A stretch of DNA of 64,000 bases from Curtobacterium sp. MCJR17_020. Lineage in GTDB: Bacteria > Actinomycetota > Actinomycetes > Actinomycetales > Microbacteriaceae. The stretch's first letter is position 1, and each line of letters begins with the position of its first letter. The stretch spans positions 3,819,235 through 3,883,234 of the forward strand of contig NZ_CP126260.1 in the NCBI RefSeq assembly GCF_003234365.2, read 5' to 3'. Under the pieces are notes generated by a model, which saw only the letters and a list, made by a program, of their open reading frames with translations, made no database searches and was not told the DNA's origin. This document shows positions 32,399 to 40,833 of this stretch, piece by piece. A program made the translations under genes and the position numbers.

Positions 32399-34372
32399 TT
32401 AGAGCTGACGCGCGGTGACGCGCTTGAACACGGAGCGTGCTGCTGCGACCTGCAACAGCACGATGGCCCCTACCCCAGCTACAGCGGTTGGGATGACGAC
32501 GAAGCCCTGGGCCCAAGGCTGGAGAAGCAAGATGATCACGCTGACTGCTGCCGCTGCGCCGGCCTCGGCGAGGACGCGTCGCCGAGTGATGGTGAGCCAG
32601 GTGTTACCGCTGAGTCGCAGTGGATAGTCCCGCTTGGCGTGCAACAGCGCGAGGATGAGGGCATCAACCGCAGCCGCCACCACGAAGGCAACGATCAAAC
32701 CCAACATGGAAAGCACCAGCAGCCAGACGACATAGGTGGCGTACTGGGCCTGCAGAATGCCCGCTTCAGCAACGTAGACCGGCCGGATGCTGCCGCTGTA
32801 ACCCTCACGTTCAAGGTTTGAAACAGCAAGACCCGCCCTATCCAGCAGGCGCTGCGTCGGTCCGGCACCGCCGAACGTCAAGTTTGCAGTCGTCGCCATG
32901 CTGGTCAGATTCGCGGCGTTGAACGCTTCCGTGGCGGACGGCACAACGACGAGCAGGACGCGGTCACTGAAGACGAGACTGCTGCCTGACCCGCCACTTG
33001 CGACCGGGAACTTCGTGCCATCCGCGGGCTGAAGCAGCGTCGCCGTCCGGAGGATGGTCTTTCCGCTCCCACCCGGAGCAGCCCAAAGATCCAAGGTCGG
33101 CCCGACTTCAGTCACCAGCATCTTCCTGTGCTCTGCGGAGTCGGCGCTTCGTAGCGCGGCCCGCGAGAGGTGACGACTTACAAGACTGATCCAACGCTCG
33201 TTGACGAACGAGACGGCACTGTAGTTGCCGAAATCCGCCTGGAAGGCTTTCGCGTCGAGCGTGTACGAGAGTGCGAGGTCCTTCCGCCTCTCAGCATCCG
33301 CAACCACTTCACCGACTTGCTGGGTTGCCCTGACGAGTTCCTCGTCGTTCATCGAGAAGGACAGTGACACCTCATCCGCAAGGTCCTTCCAAGTCGCGAG
33401 TTGCTTTGCCGTCTGCTCAGAGCCCTGGTACGCAGCCCATGTCGGGCCAGCCATCCCGATCAGTAGCGCGAAGGTGCATACCTGCACGACGACGGCGGTC
33501 CATCGGAGGCTCTTGACCGCGGGTTGACGTCGAGCGATCAGCTCAACGCGAGGCCACGAGGCGCCGGACATGACCGCGGCAACGATCACCGCTGTAAGCA
33601 GCGTCACTGCCTCGACGGCCACGAGGATCGTCACTAACGGCGTCACATAGGCAGCACCACGCCAGGCCCACACCACGACAGCAGCTGCAAGATCCACGAA
33701 GATCGCGGCGCCCAGAAGGGCGCCGAAGAAGCGTCCCAAGTCCCGGGCTTGGATCCGAAGAGCCGGTGTGCCACCGAGTACGCGCAAGGCTCGGTTCCGC
33801 GCCTTCGCGGACAGCCAGAACAAGGTCAACGCGGTGATGAGCGCCAATCCTGCGAGAAGCGGCGCGAAGAAGCGTTGATCGCTGGAGAAGAAGCGCAGCT
33901 CTCCGAGCGCGGAGGCGGCAGTGGCTCGGACCTCGATCTTCGAGCGCTCGAGCGCTGCTTCGGCGGCGCGAGTGTTGGCGTCGGGGGAGGTGATGAGATA
34001 GGTGCCGTCGGGTTGGGAGTTCCGCAGGCGAGTTGTCGGCGCAAGCGAAGATGCTGGCTGGCTGCCGAACCATGTCACTTCTGACGTCGTCGTCGTCGAT
34101 CGGGACAGCGGGACGTACACCTGGTCGCTGGTCTTCCCGAGGTCAGGGACCACCTTCACCAGGCCGAGCCGGTACTCCGCATCCAGACGCTGCAACTCCT
34201 CGAGCGCGCCGTTCCTGGAGTCGGGCGACCGCGAGTAGTCCAAGCTCCAGCGGGCTTGGGTGCCGAGCGACTGCGGGAACTCGCGATCGAAGAAGTCGAC
34301 GATGACGGCGGCAAGCAGCGTCTGGAGGACGAACAACGTGACCGCGACGACTGTCACGACCCTCAGGTACAC
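32399..34372 (-). CDS. Bacteriocin-associated ABC permease (DUF1430/FtsX-like)
   Basis: 657 residues. An N-terminal helix (3-25), a ~150-residue extracytoplasmic domain, a cluster of helices (about 165-290), a second large outer domain (about 320-530) and a C-terminal group of helices make the duplicated FtsX/MacB-like layout. This is the architecture of permeases found beside lactococcin-972-type bacteriocins. It lies between the ATPase and the bacteriocin gene on the same strand. Immunity or export is inferred. Confidence 0.75.
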   Translation of the reverse strand: MYLRVVTVVAVTLFVLQTLLAAVIVDFFDREFPQSLGTQARWSLDYSRSPDSRNGALEELQRLDAEYRLGLVKVVPDLGKTSDQVYVPLSRSTTTTSEVTWFGSQPASSLAPTTRLRNSQPDGTYLITSPDANTRAAEAALERSKIEVRATAASALGELRFFSSDQRFFAPLLAGLALITALTLFWLSAKARNRALRVLGGTPALRIQARDLGRFFGALLGAAIFVDLAAAVVVWAWRGAAYVTPLVTILVAVEAVTLLTAVIVAAVMSGASWPRVELIARRQPAVKSLRWTAVVVQVCTFALLIGMAGPTWAAYQGSEQTAKQLATWKDLADEVSLSFSMNDEELVRATQQVGEVVADAERRKDLALSYTLDAKAFQADFGNYSAVSFVNERWISLVSRHLSRAALRSADSAEHRKMLVTEVGPTLDLWAAPGGSGKTILRTATLLQPADGTKFPVASGGSGSSLVFSDRVLLVVVPSATEAFNAANLTSMATTANLTFGGAGPTQRLLDRAGLAVSNLEREGYSGSIRPVYVAEAGILQAQYATYVVWLLVLSMLGLIVAFVVAAAVDALILALLHAKRDYPLRLSGNTWLTITRRRVLAEAGAAAAVSVIILLLQPWAQGFVVIPTAVAGVGAIVLLQVAAARSVFKRVTARQL

Positions 34373-34464
34373 GGGGACTCCTTGTTGACGGTGCTGACTA
34401 TCCTTCGAGCGAGTCGCGGTTCCCTCCCAGTACGAGGGAACCGCGACTCTTCTGCCTGACCGAC

Positions 34465-34806
34465 TCAGCAGACTCGGTAGTAGTAGTTCCCACCGAGAGC
34501 GGCACCGTTGGTCGTGGTCACCGCGGCGACGGACGTCTTCCCGGACGCGGTGTCGACGCTGCGCGACGAGTTGGTGACCTTGCCGTCAACGGTCTTCTCG
34601 ACCGTCGAGCCGTGGCACTTGCTCACCGTGTAGTTCGACCGCAGCGCGACGTCGACGAAGCCGTACTTCCACGTGCCGCCGCTCGACGGGTACTGCGTCT
34701 TCCAGCCGACGCTCTCCCATGCCTGCGAAGTCATGGCCGGTCCGGCCACGACGAACGCCAGTGACAACGCGGCGCCGATCGCAACGCTCGAAATAGTGCG
34801 CTTCAT
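34465..34806 (-). CDS. Lactococcin-972-family bacteriocin precursor
   Basis: 113 residues. A Sec signal peptide (about 1-29, MKRTISSVAIGAALSLAFVV then AGPAMTSQA) precedes a mature chain with the family's pattern: GGTWKYGF near the start, SNYTVSKCHGS, a Thr/Ser-rich middle and the aromatic end GNYYYRVC. Lactococcin 972 blocks septum formation by binding lipid II in Lactococcus. Two Cys here could form a disulfide absent in the prototype. The ABC genes behind it fit the family. Motif C sits about 110 bases upstream. Confidence 0.8.
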   Translation of the reverse strand: MKRTISSVAIGAALSLAFVVAGPAMTSQAWESVGWKTQYPSSGGTWKYGFVDVALRSNYTVSKCHGSTVEKTVDGKVTNSSRSVDTASGKTSVAAVTTTNGAALGGNYYYRVC

Positions 34807-34910
34807 GATTGCTCCTTCTCTTCTCGTTCCACCCCGAACGGTGGGCCAGTAGGACCCGAGTTGAAGGAAGCAGCGGCACCGCTGTGCTCCATCGCTCGCC
34901 CCCTCGAACT

Positions 34911-34930
34911 TGGATGTTCGCCCAACTTAG
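34911..34930 (-). promoter_or_regulatory. Island motif C upstream of the bacteriocin
   Basis: TGGATGTTCGCCCAACTTAG contains the core TCGCCCAAC at 34918-34926. On the minus strand a TATCAC hexamer lies just upstream and could be the -10. This is the link between the receptor-like regulator and bacteriocin expression, if the motif is its operator. Confidence 0.5.
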
Positions 34931-35106
34931 CGGTGATACTCGAGGAGCGCCACCGTCCGGACTCGCGGGGAACTACAGCTGGCCCACAAGCCGCCGTCGA
35001 GACGGGCCTCACCGCTGCTTCGGCGCCATCACGAAGATCCCTTTGTCCCGATCAGTGGGTCCATGAATCCGCATGGGAGAACCTCAGGGAGCCCCGCCGT
35101 CCCGTA

Positions 35107-35120
35107 GTTGGTCGCCCAAC
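35107..35120 (+). promoter_or_regulatory. Island motif D
   Basis: GTTGG-TCGC-CCAAC is the most symmetric copy of the island motif (5-bp arms, 4-base centre). It lies 72 bases before the preferred start of the next gene. Confidence 0.6.
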
Positions 35121-35191
35121 CAGGTTAGGGTACGTCCATGGTTTGCGTCGTCACAGGAGGTGATGACGGGCCGCGTCCCGGAGGTGCGCAA

Positions 35192-35722
35192 TTGGATAAC
35201 TGGGGAGACGTCCCGACGTGGATCACGACGATTGCTGTCGGCTTCGGCGCCGTGCAGCTGTATCAAGATCGGCAGGCCCGTCGGCGACAGGCCGAGTTGG
35301 AAGCGCGATCGCAAGCAGGCGCAGTGTCGGCTTGGGCCGGTTCGTTGCGGGCCACGTCGGATCAGGCGCAGGAGTACGGCTTCGTCATTGCGAATGACTC
35401 GGGCTTGCCGATCCGGGACGTTTCGGTGGAGGCGACCCTTCACGGCAGTACTCCGGCGAAGGTGGACATCGTCGTACTGCCGGCAGGACGCTACTTCGTC
35501 AAACACCTCGGGGAGAACAAGTGGGACTACCCGGCAGTGCTGGAAGAGTTTGACCGGTACGTGCGCCCCTACACTCGCACCGGACGCTACCGAGTGAACG
35601 GAGTCACCTTCACGGACTCCTCCGGTACGAGCTGGTCGATCGATGCGCAGGGGGCGCTCAGCCGCGCTGGCCTCCGCAACTCGAAGGCGCGAACGCCGTC
35701 AGCAGGAGGTCCACAAACCTAA
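35192..35722 (+). CDS. Membrane-anchored protein of unknown function
   Basis: 176 residues from TTG 35192, chosen because GGAGG lies at 35180-35184 with 7-base spacing. An ATG at 35138 has no ribosome site. One N-terminal membrane segment (VPTWITTIAVGFGAVQLY) is followed by a charged helix and a beta-rich domain, with YGFVIANDSGLPIRDVSVEA typical of small actinobacterial anchored proteins of unknown role. It is expressed behind motif D, so perhaps it belongs to the island regulon. Confidence 0.65.
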   Translation: MDNWGDVPTWITTIAVGFGAVQLYQDRQARRRQAELEARSQAGAVSAWAGSLRATSDQAQEYGFVIANDSGLPIRDVSVEATLHGSTPAKVDIVVLPAGRYFVKHLGENKWDYPAVLEEFDRYVRPYTRTGRYRVNGVTFTDSSGTSWSIDAQGALSRAGLRNSKARTPSAGGPQT

Positions 35723-36196
35723 CTTTCGCAGCGGTACAGTTCTCCATCCGGCCGGGCCAACCGCGCTCGAAGTGATCCCCTCGCCGAAGCGCGATCACCG
35801 TTGCGCCGTCATCCGTCGAGCGCTTGTTCCTCCGACCCGGCGAGGGAACCCGGCGACTCGACGAAGCCGCAAACAGGCTTCGGACCGATCGAGTGACGAG
35901 CGGACCAGATGAATGACGAGCGTGTGGTTGGAGAGCTAAGTTGTCGCACCAACCCCCGACAAGTTCCGCTTGGCAACGCTTCTCGTCGCGACTCATTGCA
36001 ACGTAACTTGTCGCTAACGCCTTCTGCCTCGTTCTGCCGCTGCGCCGAGCGTTGAACCTCGCCGACACGCCACCACCGTGGCCATCTTCTTACCTCTGAA
36101 GAGGATCCGCTAGCGGATCGCTCAGCGCACGTCAGTCGCGCGGCTCGCGATCAGCTGCTGAGCACGGCCGGCAGGAGCCAGTCGATCTCTCCTTCG
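35723..36196. other. Gene-free gap with CGACAA repeats
   Basis: 474 bases with no convincing gene; the frame at 35658-36068 on the minus strand looks like a shadow. Three copies of the 9-mer CGACAA(C/G)TT in either orientation lie at 35938-35946, 35957-35965 and 36005-36013. The same 9-mer forms a regular array at 43053-43101. Confidence 0.45.
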
Positions 36197-36721
36197 TCAG
36201 TCCGATACGTTTTTTGGGAGGCTCACGCCCTGCAGCCGTTCGATGGCTTTGGAGCGGTCGTGGCTTTCGTTCCGCCAGGCCCTCAGAATGTTTGCCGTAG
36301 TGCGGATGTCAATGAGGCGCTGCTCGGGATCCTCGGACTTCTTGGCCCGATCCAAGGTTTTGACAAGCTCACGGAAGACGATGATGTCCCCGTCGCGTGC
36401 AATGAGCCAGAGGGCCTGCGCTCGGGTGTCTACCTGCGGAATCTCGATGGCCGCACCAGGTGTCCGATCGCCGTCGTCCTTCAAGCGCGCCAGCTCCGAG
36501 TTGACAGACTCGATGTACTTGATGATCTCGAAGTCGAGTCGCAGACGGTATTCGCGAAGCTCAGAACGATGAGTGATCCGGTACTGCGCCACGATCGCCG
36601 CGGCTGCACCGACGATGGTCGCAACGAGACTTGCGACTATCGTGACCCAATCCGGAGCGTCGCTGTTGGTCGCAATTGTGTGGAGATCTTGAACTATGGA
36701 CTCTACAGGTGAGGTTTGCAC
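36197..36721 (-). CDS. Membrane-anchored helical protein of unknown function
   Basis: 174 residues from GTG 36721. A membrane segment at about 25-47 (VTIVASLVATIVGAAAAIVA) is followed by a long cytoplasmic helical domain rich in Arg, Glu and Asp (about 55-165). The layout resembles small anchored partners in defence loci, but I recognise no family. It stands alone with gaps on both sides. Confidence 0.6.
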   Translation of the reverse strand: MQTSPVESIVQDLHTIATNSDAPDWVTIVASLVATIVGAAAAIVAQYRITHRSELREYRLRLDFEIIKYIESVNSELARLKDDGDRTPGAAIEIPQVDTRAQALWLIARDGDIIVFRELVKTLDRAKKSEDPEQRLIDIRTTANILRAWRNESHDRSKAIERLQGVSLPKNVSD

Positions 36722-37498
36722 GCTTTGATACTAAACGCGGCGAAGCGGGTCAGCGCGGGAGGACATCGCACGCTCACAGGAGTCCACATTCGGGACGATG
36801 GCTTTGCAGCGAACGCGACCGCAGCCCTTCGCTTGGTCGGCTGCCGGCGTTTGCTCGCTCAACGGCGGCAAGGTGCTCCGAGCGAGTCGGGTGATACCTG
36901 ACGCAGATGCCGAGGGCAGGAGGTCAGGAGCCGCTGTACAGCTTGAAGGAGGTCATCACGGCTGTAGTCAAGCTACATCCGGTGAGCGTGGAGCTGCTCG
37001 ACCGCGGGTCTGCGCCGGGGTCGGGCAGCACGTGTGCAGCGAGCGAGAGTTCCAACGAGCGGCCGCCGAGGCCCATGGCAGGATGGAGCGCCCCGCGGTG
37101 CGGCGGCACTCTGGGCAGCTTGCTGCCGAACGCGACCTCCCGGTACCGCTGAATGACCCGCGCCACGAGGCAGGCATGCGGCCGCTCTACCCCGCCATGA
37201 CAGCATCCGATAGCCGATCGTTCATCGGACGCGCTGAGGTCACAACAGGCTGCTTGCCGGGCAGCCTGGCCGCTTGGGTTCATGAAGCGTCCGGTGGAGG
37301 CGCTGATGTCAAGAGCGGAGGCCAGGATCAGCGCGGCTCCCTCTTCAACTGAGTGAGCTGACCCAGCAGGCTCGTACCGACCAGCGGTCCAGGTGCGGCT
37401 TCCGTGTCGAACACTGGTCGCAGGTGTCGCGCCTTCACACGAAGCTGCCGCACGTAGTGCGCCAAGGGCGCGGGGGCCTGAGTCGCCACGGCGGAACG
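36722..37498. other. Long stretch without a recognisable gene
   Basis: 777 bases. Several open frames exist on both strands (for example plus 36798-37352, minus 36924-37283) but none has protein-like composition or a recognisable domain, and they overlap each other. It may be the decayed remains of a gene lost in island turnover. No inverted repeat or transposase fragment could be identified. Confidence 0.4.
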
Positions 37499-38920
37499 TT
37501 AAACGTCCTCGTCGTCGTCCTTCTGAGCGATCCAGTGCTGCATGGTGTCGTTAGCAGCACGCTTCTGCGTCTCGGCATCGAAGCCCAGTAACTGCAAGTA
37601 CACGAGCGAGAGCAGGTCTCGTGTTTGAATGAAGATCTGGAAGACCTCCGGCGTGAGCTTGTCGGTTGCGCCATGTGCAACACCGTTTCGCGCCTTCTTA
37701 AGTTCGGTCGCCCAGTGCTGAATGTCTGGGATCAAGAGGCGGACGGCATCCGCGTTCGGTACGCCCGCGAGATGCGTCATGCGCTCCTGGAACGTCGGCC
37801 GGTGCTTCAACTCCTGCAGGATCAGGTCTCGAACGCGGCTGTGCTCCAAGATGTCCTTGACTAGCCTTCGCGCCTCTGCCACTTCTCGCCTCGTGGTCTG
37901 AGCGCCCGCGTTCTTGAAGATCGCAGCGTGCAACGACTCGGCAGTGACCGCCATCGTGAATAGGCGTATCTCTGTGTAGGTGGGCGGTGCGTAGAAGTTT
38001 CCGAAGTACATGTTGCCGGCAGATGGCGACTTGCGTCGCAGCGCAAGCCACTTCGGGAGGACTTCAGTGAACGGCATATCCGATGCAGTGAAGCGGAAGT
38101 CATGCAAGCGGACGGCAGGTTCGTCGGGTGATGCCTGATAGATGCGCCGGCCACGCGACTCGATGTAGATGGTCCGGTGGAGCGGTTCTCCGTTCGGATC
38201 GCGCGGGTCACGGTGAGTCGCTTCTTCCACGTGCTCGAAGCCGAGAGCGATGACACCGCAGGCTGAACCTGTCGCGAGCGTGAGCCAGTCGGTGAGCTCT
38301 TGAACCTTGCCGTTGACCTCGTCCACCGACATCGGACTCGGTGGAACAATCTCGATCCGTGCAGTCACGTCGCCAATAAGTGTCGTGCTCGCCCGCGTCT
38401 CCTTGTTGTAGAAGCCTCCTCGCGCGAGTGAGAGGGTGTAGCCCCAACCGTCGACGTTCACTTGCTGCGGTGCAACTTTGCGCAACGTCGCCGTCTGATC
38501 CGAGTCATCGGGATACCGGAGGGTTCGCTCCCACGCATCTAATCGCGCCCAAGTCGTCAGGTTCTCCAGGCGTACATAGGCCTTGCGCAGAACGTTCTCT
38601 GATCGGGACCTCACCCAAGCGCCGGTGAGCGTCTGGTCGACGTGGAAGCGCTGGAACGTCGGCTCCGTGAAGCCAACACTTCGAGTGGGGATGCAGTTGA
38701 CCAGCGTGAACGACTCGTTCCCACATCGCCCGAGGAGAATCGGAGTACGTCGCTGCGCGCCCGAGTAGGAGCGCACGCCCGGACTGGGTTCCTCGAAGAT
38801 CGCGAGATTGAAGCCTCCGACAAGTTCTAGCTTCCCCGTGCCGTCGTCATCCAAGGTGAAGACACCGGGAACCTCAACATCGCTGTCGGGCTCCCACCAG
38901 TGCCCGTGGTACTGCTCCAT
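37499..38920 (-). CDS. ApeA-like HEPN-domain antiphage protein
   Basis: 473 residues from ATG 38920. The N-terminal part (YHGHWWEPDSDVEVPGVFTL then DGTGKLELVGGF) matches the beta-rich N-terminal domain of ApeA-family abortive-infection proteins. The C-terminal helical domain carries the HEPN RNase motif R-N-x3-H as RNGVAH at 411-416. ApeA proteins are single-gene defences thought to cleave RNA on infection. Length and domain order fit. A 10-bp-arm inverted repeat lies 170 bases upstream. Confidence 0.72.
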   Translation of the reverse strand: MEQYHGHWWEPDSDVEVPGVFTLDDDGTGKLELVGGFNLAIFEEPSPGVRSYSGAQRRTPILLGRCGNESFTLVNCIPTRSVGFTEPTFQRFHVDQTLTGAWVRSRSENVLRKAYVRLENLTTWARLDAWERTLRYPDDSDQTATLRKVAPQQVNVDGWGYTLSLARGGFYNKETRASTTLIGDVTARIEIVPPSPMSVDEVNGKVQELTDWLTLATGSACGVIALGFEHVEEATHRDPRDPNGEPLHRTIYIESRGRRIYQASPDEPAVRLHDFRFTASDMPFTEVLPKWLALRRKSPSAGNMYFGNFYAPPTYTEIRLFTMAVTAESLHAAIFKNAGAQTTRREVAEARRLVKDILEHSRVRDLILQELKHRPTFQERMTHLAGVPNADAVRLLIPDIQHWATELKKARNGVAHGATDKLTPEVFQIFIQTRDLLSLVYLQLLGFDAETQKRAANDTMQHWIAQKDDDEDV

Positions 38921-39318
38921 GCCCCCACCCTTCGGCAGATCGGTCGAAAAGGCAATGCCAGCGCATGGGTCACGGAGTGCGCCATTCCGACCATCGTGCG
39001 TGTGCACACCGTAGGGCGAAGTTTGTCGGCAGCCGACTCTCCGATCGGTCGAGCAACGCCCAGCTGTGGGCTCGAGTGAAGGAGAAGCCCGTCCGATAGA
39101 CGATCGCTATCGGACGTGACAGTCGCGCGGAGCGACTCCTGACGGTCGTGTTGCAGGGATCGCCGACCACGGACCGGATCAGTGGCCGCTGCCCCGAGCC
39201 GTTCGACTAACCCCGAGTTGAGGGCTGAAGCTCGCAGCACAGGCTACGGAAACCGGTGGAAGGGGCCAGTCGCAGCGCCGCCTGGCCGTGCTTGGTCAGG
39301 GTTGATGCCGTAGGCACA
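38921..39318. other. Gap upstream of the ApeA-like gene
   Basis: 398 bases with no gene. The main feature is the inverted repeat at 39090-39116. The rest shows nothing I can name. Confidence 0.5.
39090..39116. promoter_or_regulatory. Inverted repeat, candidate operator or hairpin
   Basis: Perfect arms CGTCCGATAG / CTATCGGACG around ACGATCG. No T-run follows, so an operator for the ApeA-like gene is as likely as a terminator for the gene at 39319. Confidence 0.5.
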
Positions 39319-40380
39319 TCAGCCGACCGTGCCAGGCCTCAGGGCATTCAAGCGGCGCTCGCGTCGCCGCGCATAAGCCACCTGGTCCGGAAACGCCTCA
39401 GGGTCTTCCTCCTTGATGACCTCTTCCCAGACGGCTAAATCGAATCCCTCAGTCACCCAGTTGGGTTCGGCTGCGATCTCGGCCAGGGGCTCGGTCCAAC
39501 TGGCAAGATCGACTTGGCTGATCAGGACGGGACGCGAGCCGACACCCGCAACTTGCCCTGTTGCGCTGCGCGAGTTGCGTGCGACATCACCAGTGAGGTA
39601 GGCAAACCTCATCTGGATGTCGCGACTGGCCTGTTCGATCGTCTCGACGAACAATCCGGACGCGATACGACCGACGAAGGTGTAACCGAAGGCCTTGTGG
39701 ACACCGTGGACACCGACTTGCCCACACACGACACGAACTTCGCCGCCAGGGCGGCGACCGTTCAACCAGACTCGTGCTTCCGCGAGATCTGCGGGCTCCT
39801 CTGGATGTATCGCCTTCAACACCGCGGGTTGAGGCGTCAGGGGGAAGCCGGTCCACTCCCCGAATCGGTCACGATCGACGATGGACGGAGCTACCTCACT
39901 GTAGAAGCGGAGAACGGCCATCATCGCGTCCATCACCTCCCGGCCCACTAGCTTCGCGTCGTAGAACGTCTTCAGCTTCTGCGTCGATGGGTTGAGGGCG
40001 TCGTGGGCTGCCTCCGGGACTTCCTGCCACGACGCGTAGCTTCGAATGCCGTGAAGCCCTCCGATGAGCGAGTGTTGATTTGGCTGCACGATGTGGAGAA
40101 CATGCTCGGTCACGTTGCGGACGTACTTCACGCCCTCGACGTAGTCGGCGCCTTCGATTCGCGGGCTAGCCTTGAAGTAGGCAAGGTAGGTGGCGCGATC
40201 TGCGATCTTCCTCGTCAGTAACTCGTTCACCTTCTGCGAGGCGGAGACAAAAATCCGCGTGAAGTCACCTAGATCCCCGCCCGCTAGAGTGGCCTCGTAG
40301 TATCGTGCAGCGGCCATCTGGATATCTCGCATAGCGGAGCGTAGAGGCTCCAACTCGTTAGGTTCGATGCTCACGGTCAC
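39319..40380 (-). CDS. HEPN-like protein, last gene of a four-gene cassette
   Basis: 353 residues from GTG 40380 with a clear GGAGG at 40389-40393. The N-terminal helical half holds RNVTEH at 88-93, which matches the HEPN R-x4-H signature. The C-terminal half is beta-rich (RVWLNGRRPGGEVRVVCGQV and AFGYTFVGRIASGLFVETIE). I recognise no named family. It overlaps the end of the broken helicase frame, so it belongs to one transcript with the XRE-ImmA gene. A toxic RNase role is an inference from the motif. Confidence 0.6.
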   Translation of the reverse strand: MTVSIEPNELEPLRSAMRDIQMAAARYYEATLAGGDLGDFTRIFVSASQKVNELLTRKIADRATYLAYFKASPRIEGADYVEGVKYVRNVTEHVLHIVQPNQHSLIGGLHGIRSYASWQEVPEAAHDALNPSTQKLKTFYDAKLVGREVMDAMMAVLRFYSEVAPSIVDRDRFGEWTGFPLTPQPAVLKAIHPEEPADLAEARVWLNGRRPGGEVRVVCGQVGVHGVHKAFGYTFVGRIASGLFVETIEQASRDIQMRFAYLTGDVARNSRSATGQVAGVGSRPVLISQVDLASWTEPLAEIAAEPNWVTEGFDLAVWEEVIKEEDPEAFPDQVAYARRRERRLNALRPGTVG

Positions 40381-40833
40381 TTGTACGCCTCCATATGCGG
40401 TCCGCAATTGAGGCCGAGCCTCGGATCTCACTCTGCCTGTGAGCGCGGCGATTTGACACAGATGCACCTATCTTGCAGCAGATTGACGAGGGCGTCCTCG
40501 CGCACAAATCGACAATTGGAACGCTCTGCCGCTCAGCAACACGAACGACTTGTCGAACAAGCTGGACAGTCGGGCACGCGTACACCACTCGGCCGCGATT
40601 CTTCCGCCGTCGCCACTCGGCGATCAGGAGACCCGAGAGTGTTTTCCCGTTCCAGTCGGGAGCTCGATCGCGACATCGCCGGACTTCTGAAAGCGAGCCA
40701 TGTAGTCGCGCAGTACGTCAGCTTGGTGAGACCACAGACTCGTCGCAGCGCGCTTCCCGCGGGGGAGCATCCGGAGAAGCTGTTCCGGAGTATCCGCGAT
40801 CTGTTCCTTCGGCGGGTTCGGTTTGAAGGCCAC
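40358..40833 (-). pseudogene. Frameshifted, truncated DEAD/DEAH-box helicase
   Basis: From GTG 40833 the frame reads SLWSHQADVLRDYMARFQKS then GDVAIELPTGTGK and runs into HSRVS-stop at 40624. Shifting by -1 at the A-run restores GKTLSGLLIAEWRRRKNRG and VVYACPTVQLVRQV, the expected P-loop and motif Ia region, up to a stop at 40358. The total of about 157 codons is far too short for a helicase, and later motifs (DEAD/H, SAT, VI) are missing. So a frameshift and a large internal loss are likely. The start overlaps the XRE stop by one base (TAGTG). Confidence 0.7.

Larger units (their letters stand above)
34807..35191. other. Divergent regulatory gap between bacteriocin and membrane protein
   Basis: 385 bases without a gene. 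It holds motif C (34918-34926) facing the bacteriocin gene and motif D (35107-35120) facing the plus-strand gene. No other conserved element or ORF with protein character was seen. Confidence 0.6.

Noticed and set aside
35658..36068. 136-codon minus-strand ORF
   Set aside because: Overlaps the end of the plus-strand membrane protein, and its sequence is Arg/Ser-rich without structure.
36798..37352. 184-codon plus-strand ORF in the gene-poor part of the island
   Set aside because: No ribosome site, no domain, overlapped by equally plausible frames on the other strand.
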